From contig NZ_JACHVV010000005.1 of assembly GCF_014190935.1 (NCBI RefSeq), positions 248,001-312,000 of the forward strand: DNA of 64,000 nucleotides, read 5' to 3'. Both the position numbers and the translations under genes were made by a program. Shown piece by piece: positions 52,612 to 61,994 of this stretch (its first letter is position 1; each line of letters opens with the position of its first letter). A model generated the notes under the pieces. It searched no databases, was not told where the DNA came from, and saw only the letters and a list, made by a program, of their open reading frames with translations. Source of the stretch: Chryseomonas sp014190935 (GTDB lineage Bacteria > Pseudomonadota > Gammaproteobacteria > Pseudomonadales > Pseudomonadaceae).

Positions 52612-53706
52612 TTACTGGGCGGTCAGCGCTTGGTAATCGGTACGCAGCGTCTGCTCGAGAATGTCGCGGGCGAAGTCGGCGGTCACCACGGCCTGGCCCA
52701 GGTCACTGAGCAGTACCAGCCGGAGTTGTCCATCCAGGACCTTCTTGTCCACCGCCATGAGGCGTTCGAAATCGGCCGGCTGCATGTCCGCCGGCGGCAC
52801 CACGGGAAGCCCCGCCCGAACCAGCAGGCGCAGGGCACGGTCGCGCTGGGCGGCCGTGAGCCAACCCAGCAGCAGCGACATCTGCAGCGCCATGACCATG
52901 CCGGCGGAAACCGCCTCGCCATGCAGCCAGACGCCATAGCCCTGGTGGGTCTCGATGGCGTGACCGAAGGTATGGCCGAGATTGAGGATGGCACGCAGGC
53001 CCGACTCGCGCTCGTCGCTGCCGACCACCTGGGCCTTGGCCGCGCAGGAACGCTCGATGGCCTCGGTAAGGGCCTGCTGATCCAGCGCCAGCAGCGCCTC
53101 GACATGCTCTTCGAGCCAGCCGAGGAAGGATTCGTCGCAGATCAGGCCGTACTTGATGACCTCGGCCAGACCCGCCGACAGTTCGCGTGCCGGCAGGGTC
53201 GCCAGGCTGTCGGTGTCGATGACCACGGCCTTGGGCTGGTAGAAGGCACCGATCATGTTCTTGCCCAGCGGGTGGTTGATGCCGGTCTTGCCGCCCACCG
53301 AGGAATCGACCTGGGACAGCAGCGTGGTCGGCACCTGGATGAAGTCCACCCCGCGCTGATAGCAGGCCGCGGCGAACCCGCCCATGTCGCCGATTACCCC
53401 GCCACCGAGGGCGATGAGGGTGGTCTTGCGATCATGGCGATCCTGCAGCAGGCCGTCGAAGATCAGTTGCAGGGTTTCCCAGTTCTTGTGCGCCTCGCCA
53501 TCGGGCAGCACGATCGAGCTGACCTGGCGGTCGCCCAGGGTGCGCAGCAGGCGCTCCAGATAGAGCGGTGCGATGGTTTCATTGGTGACGATCGCCACCT
53601 TGCGCCCGGCGAGATGGGGCAGGAAGCAGTCCGGCCGATCCAGAAGGCCCTGGCCGATGTAGATCGGGTAGCTGCGCTCACCGAGCTCGACGTGAAGAGT
53701 CCGCAT
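52612..53706 (-). CDS. aroB: 3-Dehydroquinate synthase
   Basis: A 364-residue NAD- and metal-dependent enzyme making 3-dehydroquinate, the second shikimate step. LIALGGGVIGDMGGFAAA, QVPTTLLSQVDSSVGGKTGIN and LNLGHTFGHAIETH (metal His) are intact. The start at 53706 (MRTLHVELGERSYPIYIG) has AAGGTGA upstream. It follows aroK, the classic aroK-aroB order. Confidence 0.98.
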   Translation of the reverse strand: MRTLHVELGERSYPIYIGQGLLDRPDCFLPHLAGRKVAIVTNETIAPLYLERLLRTLGDRQVSSIVLPDGEAHKNWETLQLIFDGLLQDRHDRKTTLIALGGGVIGDMGGFAAACYQRGVDFIQVPTTLLSQVDSSVGGKTGINHPLGKNMIGAFYQPKAVVIDTDSLATLPARELSAGLAEVIKYGLICDESFLGWLEEHVEALLALDQQALTEAIERSCAAKAQVVGSDERESGLRAILNLGHTFGHAIETHQGYGVWLHGEAVSAGMVMALQMSLLLGWLTAAQRDRALRLLVRAGLPVVPPADMQPADFERLMAVDKKVLDGQLRLVLLSDLGQAVVTADFARDILEQTLRTDYQALTAQ

Positions 53707-53758
53707 GCCGTCACCTTGATTCAAAGGGCGCCTAGCATAGCGCAGAACGCTTGCGGCT

Positions 53759-54277
53759 TTAATGCGGCGCCAGGGCTTTCAGACGGTCGAGTATCTGCAG
53801 CACGACCAGCCGGGGTGGCCGCTCGTCGGTCTCGATGATGATATCGGCGATCTCGCGGTACAGCGGGTCGCGCATGGCCATGAGAGTGCGCAGCACCGCC
53901 GCCGGATCGGCGGTCTGCAGGAGCGGACGGTTGCGATCGCGGGAGGTGCGTTCGATCTGCTGCTCGATGGAGGCATGCAGATAGATGACCCGTCCGCCGT
54001 GCTTGAGCGCCTGACGATTGTCCTCGCGCAGCACGGCACCACCGCCGGTGGCCATCACCAGGCCGTTTTCCGCGCACAGCTCGGCGATCGCGGCGCGTTC
54101 GCGCTCGCGAAAGCCCTGCTCGCCTTCCACATCGAAGATCCAGGGGATGTCGGCACCGGTACGTTCTTCGATTACCTTGTCGGAATCCTTGAACGGCAGG
54201 CGCAACTCCTTCGCCAGGAGCCGGCCGATGGTGCTCTTGCCCGAGCCCATCGGTCCTACGAGAAACAGATTACGCAC
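53759..54277 (-). CDS. aroK: Shikimate kinase
   Basis: A 172-residue P-loop kinase that phosphorylates shikimate. Walker A is VGPMGSGKSTIGRLLA, followed by DSDKVIEERTGADI (shikimate site), GFRERERAAI and ATGGGAVLRE. The start lies 5 bases after the pilQ stop, so it belongs to the same transcript. Confidence 0.97.
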   Translation of the reverse strand: MRNLFLVGPMGSGKSTIGRLLAKELRLPFKDSDKVIEERTGADIPWIFDVEGEQGFRERERAAIAELCAENGLVMATGGGAVLREDNRQALKHGGRVIYLHASIEQQIERTSRDRNRPLLQTADPAAVLRTLMAMRDPLYREIADIIIETDERPPRLVVLQILDRLKALAPH

Positions 54278-54282
54278 TTATG

Positions 54283-56532
54283 TCATCGACCAACCGCTAT
54301 CGCCTGGTTGTTCATGATACGCGGCGTGAGGAAGATCAGCAGCTCGACTTTGCTGTCGGTGACCGAATCCCGGCGGAACAGGCGGCCGACATAGGGGATA
54401 TCCCCCAGCATCGGCACCTTGGTGGTGGACTTGGTCTGGGTATTGGAGAACACCCCGCCCAGCACGATGGTCTCGCCATCGCTCACCAGCACCTTGGCAT
54501 TAACCTCGTTCTTGCTGATCGGCGGTACGCCATTGAGCGCATTCTGGTAGTCAGGGGCATCCTTGTTGACCTTGACCTCCATGATGATGCGGTTGTCCGG
54601 CGTGATCTGCGGCGTGACCTCCAGCGACAGCGCGGCCTGCTTGAAGCTGGTGCTGGTGGCACCGCTGGAGCTGGCTTCCTGGTAGGGGATCTCGGTACCG
54701 CGCAGGATCTTGGCGGTCTCCTTGTCCGAGGTCACCACCTTGGGCTGGGAGATGATCTCGCCATTGCCACTGGATTGCAGCGCGGACAGCTGCAGGTCGA
54801 GCATCTTGCCACCGACCATGAAGCCGACGCCGATGCCCGAGGTGCTGCCGGAGACGCCCATGTCGACGAAAGGCGTGGGCGCCACACCACTGGCGGACGT
54901 GAAGCTGCCGACGGTACTGGTTCCCGGCAGGAACACCTGACCGGTCGTGGAATCGACGGTGGTGGCGCCGTCCTTGCCATAGACCGCGAAGTTGCCCGAA
55001 CTGGCGTTACCGCCCCAGCGCACACCCAGCTGCTTGCTGTAGTCGACGTTGGCTTCCACCAGCCGCGCCTCGATCATCACCTGGCGCACCGGGATGTCCA
55101 GCTGCGAGACGATGCGCCGGAGTTCGTCCAGACGATTCTGGGTCTGGTAGGCGATGATGCTGTTGGTGCGCTCGTCCACCGAGATGGAGCCGCGCTCGTC
55201 GGCGGTCTTGTCGGCGCTGGTCACCGACTGGAACAGCTTGGCGATATCGGCGGCCTTGGCGTAGTTGACCTGGATCAGGTCGCGACGCAACGGGGCCAGC
55301 TGCTGGATCTGCTTCTGGGATTCCAGCTCCTGACGCTCGCGGGCGGCGATCTCGTCGGCCGGTGCCACCAGCAGCACGTTGCCGATCTGACGCTTGTCGA
55401 GTCCTTTGGTCTTGAGGATCAGGTCCAGCGCCTGGTCCCAGGGTACGTTCTGCAGGCGCAGGGTGATATTGCCCTGCACGGTGTCGCTCGCCACCAGGTT
55501 GAGGTTGGTGAAGTCGGCGATCAGCTGCAGCACCGAGCGGACGTCGATGTCCTGGAAATTCAGCGACAGCTTCTCGCCGGTATAGGTGAAGCGATCGGCT
55601 GCGCGCTTTTCCTTTTCCTCGGTGGTGAGCGGCTTGACGCTCAGGGTCAGACGATTGTTGGTCTGGTAGGCCAGGTAGTCGTACGTCCCGGTCGGCTCGA
55701 TGACGATGGACGCCCCGCTGCTGTCAGCGGAGGCGTTGACGAACTGCACCGGGGTAGCGAAGTCCTTGACGTCCAGGCGTACGCGCAGCTCTTCGGGCAG
55801 CTGGGTACCGGCGAAGGTCAGGCGGATCTTGCCGCCCTGCTCCTGGATGTCCGGGTTGATGCCGGTCTCGCTCAGGTCGATGACCACGTTGCCCTCGCCC
55901 TGGGGGCCCCGCTGGAAGTCGATATGGCGGATCGCCTTGCCACGCAGTTGCGGCCGCGGCGCGGTCATGGCGGCCACGGTGGAGGTGGCCTGGGTCGGCG
56001 GCAGCGGCGTACGGGCGACCGCGCCGGGCAGGGGGGCGGACGAGGGTGCGGTTACGGTGGCCGGCGCGGCGGCGCGCGGCAGGTTGGGCGTCAGATTGGC
56101 CTGGGCGTTGGCCACCTGGCGACCCGCGGTGCCCCCGATGGTGACGAACAGATTGCGACCGTCGGCTCGGGTGTCGTAGCTGGCCAGGTTGGTGAGGTTG
56201 ATGATCAGGCGGGTGCGATTGCCCGCCTCGACCACCGTCACGCTGCGGGCATTGCCATTGCCCAGCTCGCGGCTCTTGGTACCCAGCTTGTTGGCGACGC
56301 CGGGCAGATCCAGGGCGATCCGCGCCGGCTGCTCGATGGTATAGCCCTTGGGCACCGGCACCGGCTGATCGAAGGTCAGCTTGAGTTCGATGCGATCCCC
56401 GGGCAGGGAGGCGACGTTCAAGGCCTGCAGATCGGCTGCCAGGGCCTGGCCGGCCAGGCTGCTCAGCAGCAGGGCCAGGCCCAATCCCAGTCGTCTCGCG
56501 ATAGTAGTGTTCACAGTGCTCGCCCTGCCCAT
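54283..56532 (-). CDS. pilQ: Type IV pilus outer-membrane secretin PilQ
   Basis: A 749-residue secretin that forms the outer-membrane gate for the pilus. A signal peptide (ending GQALA) is followed by AMIN domains (about residues 30-260), a secretin N domain (LNFQDIDVRSVLQLIADFTNLN) and the secretin core, which ends KVELLIFLTPRIMNN. A variable loop around 500-545 differs from P. aeruginosa. The ATG directly follows the pilP stop. It is slightly longer than the roughly 714 residues usual in P. aeruginosa because of the linker after AMIN. Confidence 0.97.
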   Translation of the reverse strand: MGRASTVNTTIARRLGLGLALLLSSLAGQALAADLQALNVASLPGDRIELKLTFDQPVPVPKGYTIEQPARIALDLPGVANKLGTKSRELGNGNARSVTVVEAGNRTRLIINLTNLASYDTRADGRNLFVTIGGTAGRQVANAQANLTPNLPRAAAPATVTAPSSAPLPGAVARTPLPPTQATSTVAAMTAPRPQLRGKAIRHIDFQRGPQGEGNVVIDLSETGINPDIQEQGGKIRLTFAGTQLPEELRVRLDVKDFATPVQFVNASADSSGASIVIEPTGTYDYLAYQTNNRLTLSVKPLTTEEKEKRAADRFTYTGEKLSLNFQDIDVRSVLQLIADFTNLNLVASDTVQGNITLRLQNVPWDQALDLILKTKGLDKRQIGNVLLVAPADEIAARERQELESQKQIQQLAPLRRDLIQVNYAKAADIAKLFQSVTSADKTADERGSISVDERTNSIIAYQTQNRLDELRRIVSQLDIPVRQVMIEARLVEANVDYSKQLGVRWGGNASSGNFAVYGKDGATTVDSTTGQVFLPGTSTVGSFTSASGVAPTPFVDMGVSGSTSGIGVGFMVGGKMLDLQLSALQSSGNGEIISQPKVVTSDKETAKILRGTEIPYQEASSSGATSTSFKQAALSLEVTPQITPDNRIIMEVKVNKDAPDYQNALNGVPPISKNEVNAKVLVSDGETIVLGGVFSNTQTKSTTKVPMLGDIPYVGRLFRRDSVTDSKVELLIFLTPRIMNNQAIAVGR

Positions 56533-57051
56533 TTAAGTCTTTTCCTTCAAGGTGATGGTGCGCGGCCGTTCCAGCCAGCCACCCTCGCCATCCGGGACGA
56601 TTTCGATCACGTCGATCTCGCCATCGGTAATCTTGGTGATGCGTCCGTCATTGCGCCCCAGGTAGTCTCCCACCTTGACGCGATGCACGCCCCCGGCGCC
56701 ATTGACCAGCGCATAGCGGCCACTGGCGTTGGCCAGGATGCCGACCATGCTGAAGGTCTCGATGTTGAAGCCTTCGAGAAACTGCTTGGGCCGATTCACG
56801 TCCGGCTTGATGTTGCCGGTTCCGCGCTGACGTACCGTCGGGTCGATGCGCACCGGCGCCTGGAAGGGGCTGCGCAGGGCCGCGGCGGCGTAGGTGAAGG
56901 GTTCGTAGGCGCGAAACTGCGGCAACGGCTCGATGGAACCGCGCGGCTTGGCGCGGGTTTCATCCATGAAGGCCTGCAGATCGCTGGTATCGCTGGAACC
57001 ACAGCCGACCAGCACGCCGGTCAGCAGGCAGAGCAACAGGGGCGTCCTCAT
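56533..57051 (-). CDS. pilP: Type IV pilus lipoprotein PilP
   Basis: A 172-residue lipoprotein of the alignment complex that links PilN-PilO to PilQ. The lipobox LTGVLVGC places the lipid Cys at about residue 17. The C-terminal beta-domain (about 80-170) includes YALVNGAGGVHRVKVGDYLGRNDG. It overlaps pilO by 4 bases (ATGA). Confidence 0.95.
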   Translation of the reverse strand: MRTPLLLCLLTGVLVGCGSSDTSDLQAFMDETRAKPRGSIEPLPQFRAYEPFTYAAAALRSPFQAPVRIDPTVRQRGTGNIKPDVNRPKQFLEGFNIETFSMVGILANASGRYALVNGAGGVHRVKVGDYLGRNDGRITKITDGEIDVIEIVPDGEGGWLERPRTITLKEKT

Positions 57052-57701
57052 TTGCCGAGCCCCTTGTCGTTGTACCTATAGGTCTTGGCCAGGACGTTCA
57101 TGCGCAACTTGCCGCCGCCTCCGGAGACCGTACCACCGCCATTGGCGTTCTTGTCGTCCACCGGCTTGAGATCGAAGTCGTGCAGGGTGACGATGCGCGG
57201 CAGACTGGAGACGCTGCTGACGAAGGTCGCCAGGTCATGATAGTTGCCCACCACGGTGATCTGGATCGGCAACTCGACATAGAACTGCTGGGTGACCTCG
57301 GGCAGGAGCTTGATCTGCTCGAACTCCAGGCCGCTGCCGAGACCGGTGCGGGTGATGTCTTCCAGCAGCGCCGGCACCTCGGTATCGCCGGGCAATTGCC
57401 GCAGCAGGGCGCCGAAGGACTCCTCCATCTCCACCATTTGCTGCTTGTAGGCATCCAGATTGGCGGCCTGGAAGGCCTTGCTGGCGTATTGCTGCTTGAG
57501 CGTCTCTTCCTGGTTGCGCTGGCTGTCCAGCTGGGCCTGCATGTCGCTGAGATGGAACTGATAGCCGAGCAGGAGCACCACCAGCACGATCAGCAGGCAG
57601 GCGATGACCTTGACCGGCTTGGGCCAGGAACCGAGGTTCTCCAGGCTGAGTTCGTTGATGTCGACCTTGCGCAGGCTGGCCAGGGAATCGGCGAGACTCA
57701 T
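57048..57701 (-). CDS. pilO: Type IV pilus inner-membrane protein PilO
   Basis: A 217-residue bitopic protein with one membrane segment (about residues 33-48, VIACLLIVLVVLLLGY), a coiled-coil stretch (about 50-95), and a ferredoxin-like periplasmic domain. With PilN it bridges PilM to PilP. Overlaps pilN and pilP by ATGA. Confidence 0.95.
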   Translation of the reverse strand: MSLADSLASLRKVDINELSLENLGSWPKPVKVIACLLIVLVVLLLGYQFHLSDMQAQLDSQRNQEETLKQQYASKAFQAANLDAYKQQMVEMEESFGALLRQLPGDTEVPALLEDITRTGLGSGLEFEQIKLLPEVTQQFYVELPIQITVVGNYHDLATFVSSVSSLPRIVTLHDFDLKPVDDKNANGGGTVSGGGGKLRMNVLAKTYRYNDKGLGK

Positions 57702-58288
57702 GGTTTGCCTCCCTGGGCGAGCGGGGCCGGTGCCGCGGGAGCGCCGGGCTGGGTCTGCTTGACGGTGAGCTGGAAGGTATTGGCCTGGTCCACCGCACCG
57801 GCGGTGGTGGCCTTCACCTCGATCAGCGTAGGCGACGCGAACCAGTCAGAGGCATCCAGATTGCGCATCAGGTTGGAGACCCGGTTGTTGGATTCCGCCT
57901 CGCCACTGATCGACATGGTATCGCCCTGCATCTTCAGCTCGCGGAAGTAGACGCCGTCGGGCAGGGTGCGCACCAGCTGGTCGAAGACGTGGCCGATGAC
58001 TGGGCGGTTGCCCTGCAGGTCCTGGATGATCTTCATCCGCGCCAGCAGCTGCTGGCGGCGGGTCTTGAGTTCGCTGATCTCCTTGATGCGCACGTCCAGC
58101 TGGGCGATGTTCTGCTGGATGAAGGCGTTGCGCGCCTCCTGACGAGCGATCTCGCCGGACAGGTACTGATCCCCGAGAAACACGGCGCCGCACGAGAGCA
58201 CGAAGATGCCGCCCAGGATCACCAGGAACTGCTTGCGCCTTTCTTCGCGCAGCTGCTCCCGCCAGGGCAAGAGGTTGATGCGGGCCAT
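57698..58288 (-). CDS. pilN: Type IV pilus inner-membrane protein PilN
   Basis: A 196-residue bitopic protein. The cytoplasmic N terminus MARINLLPWREQLREER carries the PilM-binding INLLPWR motif. A membrane segment lies at about residues 22-42, followed by a coiled coil and a periplasmic domain. It begins immediately after the pilM stop. Confidence 0.96.
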   Translation of the reverse strand: MARINLLPWREQLREERRKQFLVILGGIFVLSCGAVFLGDQYLSGEIARQEARNAFIQQNIAQLDVRIKEISELKTRRQQLLARMKIIQDLQGNRPVIGHVFDQLVRTLPDGVYFRELKMQGDTMSISGEAESNNRVSNLMRNLDASDWFASPTLIEVKATTAGAVDQANTFQLTVKQTQPGAPAAPAPLAQGGKP

Positions 58289-59353
58289 CTAGTCGAAACT
58301 CCTCATGGCCAGGCCGCAGGCGATCATCAGCGCCGGGGCGTCACCCGCCAGGGCCGCCGCATTGACCTTGTTGCTGACGGTCATGTCGGCGAAGGGATTG
58401 GCCAGGACCGTCGGGGTGCCGATTTTCTGCTGGATCAAGCGGTCGAGTCCGGAAATTGACGCGGTTCCTCCGGCAAGCAAGATGTAGTCCACATCATTGT
58501 ATTGCCCGGCGGCGAAAAAGAACTGCAGCGAACGCGCCACCTGCTGCACCACCGCCTCGCGGAAGGGTGTCAGCACCTCGCTCTGGTAGTCGTCCGGCAG
58601 CCCGCCCTGCTTCTTGGCCAGACCCGCCTCCTCCACCGACAGGCCGTAGCGACGCTGGATCTCTTCGGTGAGCTGACGACCGCCAAACAACTGCTCGCGG
58701 GTGTAGATGGTCTTGCCGTTGTGCAGCACGCTCAGGGTGGTCATGGTGGCGCCGATGTCGACCACCGCCACGGTGAGGTCGTCGACATGACCGCCGAGCT
58801 GATTGGCCAGCAGCTGGTAGGCACGCTCCAGGGCATAGGCCTCGACGTCGACCACCTTGGCCGAGACGCCGGCCAGCGCCAGGGCCGCCTCGCGGACCTC
58901 GACGTTTTCCTTCCGGCAGGCGGCCAGCAGCACCTCGACGCGCTCGGCGTTGCGCGGCGACGGCCCCTGCACCTCGAAGTCGATGGCGACTTCGTCCAGT
59001 GGATAGGGAATGTACTGGTCGGCTTCCAGCTTGATCTGGTTTTCCAGCTCGTCGTCGGTGAGGCCGGCATCCATCTCGATGGTCTTGGCGATCACCGCCG
59101 AGCCGGAGACGGCCACGGCGGCGCTGCGCGCGGAGCTGCGCGCCTTGACCAGCACCCGGCCGATGGCCAGGCCCACGCCTTCGAGTTCGGCGATGTTCTT
59201 TTCCACCACGGCGTTGGCCGGCAGGGGCTCGACCGCATAGGCTTCCACCCGGTAGCGCCCGCCTGAACGGCTCAACTCGATGAGTTTCACGGATGTCGAA
59301 CTGACGTCGATACCCAGCAGCGTATTCGCCTTCTTTCTGAATAGCCCTAGCAC
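58289..59353 (-). CDS. pilM: Type IV pilus actin-like protein PilM
   Basis: A 354-residue cytoplasmic actin-fold ATPase-like protein that docks on PilN. Motifs seen are LLGIDVSSTSVKLIEL (phosphate 1), VAVVDIGATMTTLSVLHNG (phosphate 2) and ILLAGGTASISGLDRLI (adenosine). First gene of pilMNOPQ-aroK-aroB-damX, divergent from ponA; the 167-base gap includes a TATCTAAT that may belong to its promoter. Confidence 0.97.
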   Translation of the reverse strand: MLGLFRKKANTLLGIDVSSTSVKLIELSRSGGRYRVEAYAVEPLPANAVVEKNIAELEGVGLAIGRVLVKARSSARSAAVAVSGSAVIAKTIEMDAGLTDDELENQIKLEADQYIPYPLDEVAIDFEVQGPSPRNAERVEVLLAACRKENVEVREAALALAGVSAKVVDVEAYALERAYQLLANQLGGHVDDLTVAVVDIGATMTTLSVLHNGKTIYTREQLFGGRQLTEEIQRRYGLSVEEAGLAKKQGGLPDDYQSEVLTPFREAVVQQVARSLQFFFAAGQYNDVDYILLAGGTASISGLDRLIQQKIGTPTVLANPFADMTVSNKVNAAALAGDAPALMIACGLAMRSFD

Positions 59354-59448
59354 ATCAGTTCCCTATGAGCGACGGTGGTCTTCCGCGGACGGGCATTAGA
59401 TAACAGACTTGACACCCGAGCAAATAGCGGCCAACCGCCAAACGCGCC

Positions 59449-59454
59449 TATAAT
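59449..59454 (+). promoter_or_regulatory. ponA: -10 element upstream of ponA
   Basis: A perfect TATAAT lies 66 bases before the ponA ATG. A TTGACA at 59409-59414 is too far (34 bases) to be its partner, so the -35 remains unclear. Confidence 0.4.
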
Positions 59455-59520
59455 GGCGACGCCGTGTAGGCTGACCCTCACCTGTCGCCCTTTCCTTCTT
59501 TCCATTCGAAAAGTCTCTTG

Positions 59521-61941
59521 ATGCGTGTTCTGAAATTTTTCTGGTGGTCGTTGGTCGCCCTGGTCTGCAGCCTTTTGCTGGGTCTCAGCGGTGCCTTCCT
59601 CTACCTCAGCCCCAGCCTGCCCTCCATCGATGCCCTGCGAAACGTGCAACTGCAGATCCCTCTGCGGGTGTACAGCGCGGACGGCAAACTCATCGCCGAA
59701 TTCGGTGAAATGCGCCGCTCGCCGCTGCGTTTCAACGAGATACCGCCCAATTTCATCCATGCCCTGCTCTCCGCCGAGGATGACAACTTCGCCAATCACT
59801 ATGGCGTGGATGTGAAAAGCCTGGCGCGAGCGGTGAGCCAGCTGGTCAAGACCGGACACATCCAGACCGGCGGCAGCACCATCACCATGCAGGTCGCCAA
59901 GAACTACTTCCTGACCAGCGAACGCAGCTTCTCGCGCAAATTCACCGAGATCCTCCTGGCGCTGCAAATCGAGCGCCAACTGACCAAGGACGAGATCCTC
60001 GAGCTCTACGTCAACAAGATCTACCTGGGCAACCGCGCCTACGGTATCGAAGCCGCCGCCCAGGTCTACTACGGCAAGTCCATCAAGGACCTGACCGTCG
60101 CCCAGATGGCGATGATCGCCGGTCTGCCCAAGGCGCCGTCGCGTTACAACCCGGTCGCTAATCCTGAGCGTAGCCTGGAAAGACGCAATTGGATTCTCGA
60201 ACGCATGTTCAAGCTCGGTTATATCGATCAGGCGGCCTACCAGGCCGGCATCGCCGAGCCGCTCGAGGCCTACCACCACGTCGCCGTGCCCGAGCTCAAC
60301 GCTCCCTACATCGCCGAGATGGCGCGGGCGGAAATGGTCGGTCGCTATGGGGGCGATGCCTACACCGATGGCTACCAGGTCTACACCACCATCGACAGCC
60401 GGCTGCAGACAGATGCCTTCCAGGCCGTGCGTGACGGCCTGACCGACTACGATCGCCGCCATGGCTATCGCGGTCCCGAGGCCCAGTGGCCCAACCGCAG
60501 CCGGGCCGAGTGGACCGCGCTGATCCAGAAGCAGCGCATCGTCGGCGGCCAGGATCCGGCCCTCGTCACCCAGGTGGAAAAGAGCGGCATCCTGGTCCTG
60601 ACCCGCGAGGGCAAGGAAGAGGCGGTCTCCTGGGATTCGATGAAGTGGGCCCGCCCCTACCTCAGCGCCAACAGCCTGGGGCCGCGCCCGAACGGCCCGG
60701 CCGACGTGGTCAAGGTCGGCGACCTGATCCGGGTGCAGCGTCAGGACGATGGCAGCCTGAAATTCTCGCAGATTCCCAAGGCGCAGAGTGCCCTGGTGTC
60801 GCTCGACCCCCAGGACGGCGCCATCCGCGCCCTGATCGGTGGTTTCTCCTTCGAGCAGAGCAACTACAACCGTGCGACCCAGGCCCGCCGCCAGCCCGGC
60901 TCCAGTTTCAAGCCGTTCATCTATAGCGCGGCCCTGGAGAAGGGCTTCACCGCCGCCAGCCTGGTCAACGATGCGCCCATCGTCTTCATGGACGAGAATC
61001 CCGACGAAGCCTGGCGGCCGAAGAACGACAACAACACCTTCCTCGGGCCCATCCGCCTGCGCGAGGCGCTGTATCGCTCGCGCAACCTGGTCTCCATCCG
61101 GGTGCTGCAGGCCATCGGCATCGACTATGCGCTGGACTACGTCAGTCGCTTCGGCTTCGAGCGCGATCAGTTGCCGCGCAACCTGTCCCTCGCCCTCGGC
61201 ACCCCGGGCCTGACGCCACTGGAAGTGGCCACCGGCTGGTCGGTGTTCGCCAACGAAGGCTACAAGGTGACGCCCTACGTGGTCGATCACGTGACCGATC
61301 GCGACGGCAAGGTGGTCTATCGCACTGCCGCGCCGCGGGTGCCCCAGCAGGTGCAGGCCAAGGCCGCAGCCGGCGTCGAGGTCACGCCAGCAGCCGATAC
61401 CGCCGCGGCCGATCCGGCCAATCCGGCGCCGGTGTTCGCGCCCCAGGTCATCGACCCGCGCAATGCCTTCATCATGAACAGCATGCTGCAGGACGTGATC
61501 AAGCGCGGCACCGGGCGCAAGGCGCTGGAACTGGGTCGCAACGACCTGGCCGGCAAGACCGGCACTACCAACGAATCCAAGGACACCTGGTTCTCCGGCT
61601 ACAACGGCGACTACGTGACCACGGTCTGGGCCGGCTTCGATCAGCCCGAGACCCTGGGCCGCCAGGAATTCGGTGGCACCGTGGCCCTGCCGATCTGGAT
61701 GAGCTACATGGGCGCAGCGCTCAAGGACAAGCCGCCGCATCAGCTCAAGGAGCCGGACGGCATCGTCTCCATCCGCGTCGATCCCACGACCGGTCGCGCC
61801 GCGCCGCCCGGCACGCCCAACGCCTACTTCGAGCTGTTCAAGAGCGAGGACACCCCGCCGAGCCTGGACGAGCTGCCGCCTGGCGTCGCGCCCGGCACGC
61901 CGCTGCCCTCCAGCGAAACCGTGCCCATGGACATCTTCTGA
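59521..61941 (+). CDS. ponA: Penicillin-binding protein 1A
   Basis: An 806-residue bifunctional class A PBP. One membrane segment is at the N terminus (about residues 8-30). The GT51 domain has its catalytic Glu at 86 (LLSAEDDNFANHYGVD) and GGSTITMQVAKNYF. An OB-like/ODD insert lies at about 290-410. The transpeptidase has S461-x-x-K464 (PGSSFKPFIYS), and KTGT at 679-682. The C terminus is Pro-rich. The ATG at 59521 is preferred to the adjoining TTG. Same divergent position from pilM as in P. aeruginosa. Confidence 0.97.
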   Translation: MRVLKFFWWSLVALVCSLLLGLSGAFLYLSPSLPSIDALRNVQLQIPLRVYSADGKLIAEFGEMRRSPLRFNEIPPNFIHALLSAEDDNFANHYGVDVKSLARAVSQLVKTGHIQTGGSTITMQVAKNYFLTSERSFSRKFTEILLALQIERQLTKDEILELYVNKIYLGNRAYGIEAAAQVYYGKSIKDLTVAQMAMIAGLPKAPSRYNPVANPERSLERRNWILERMFKLGYIDQAAYQAGIAEPLEAYHHVAVPELNAPYIAEMARAEMVGRYGGDAYTDGYQVYTTIDSRLQTDAFQAVRDGLTDYDRRHGYRGPEAQWPNRSRAEWTALIQKQRIVGGQDPALVTQVEKSGILVLTREGKEEAVSWDSMKWARPYLSANSLGPRPNGPADVVKVGDLIRVQRQDDGSLKFSQIPKAQSALVSLDPQDGAIRALIGGFSFEQSNYNRATQARRQPGSSFKPFIYSAALEKGFTAASLVNDAPIVFMDENPDEAWRPKNDNNTFLGPIRLREALYRSRNLVSIRVLQAIGIDYALDYVSRFGFERDQLPRNLSLALGTPGLTPLEVATGWSVFANEGYKVTPYVVDHVTDRDGKVVYRTAAPRVPQQVQAKAAAGVEVTPAADTAAADPANPAPVFAPQVIDPRNAFIMNSMLQDVIKRGTGRKALELGRNDLAGKTGTTNESKDTWFSGYNGDYVTTVWAGFDQPETLGRQEFGGTVALPIWMSYMGAALKDKPPHQLKEPDGIVSIRVDPTTGRAAPPGTPNAYFELFKSEDTPPSLDELPPGVAPGTPLPSSETVPMDIF

Positions 61942-61951
61942 TCTCCAGCCA

Positions 61952-61984
61952 ATAAAAAACCCCGCCAAGGCGGGGTTTTTTATT
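61952..61984. terminator. Bidirectional terminator between ponA and maeB
   Basis: AAAAAACCCCGCC (61954-61966) pairs with GGCGGGGTTTTTT (61969-61981) around an AA loop, with A and T runs on both sides. It serves the convergent ponA and maeB. Confidence 0.95.
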
Positions 61985-61994
61985 GCTTCGGGCC

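Noticed and set aside
59347..61968. Long minus-strand frame opposite ponA
   Set aside because: Shadow of the well-supported ponA coding sequence, rich in Gly/Ala/Arg/Gln and His without domain motifs.
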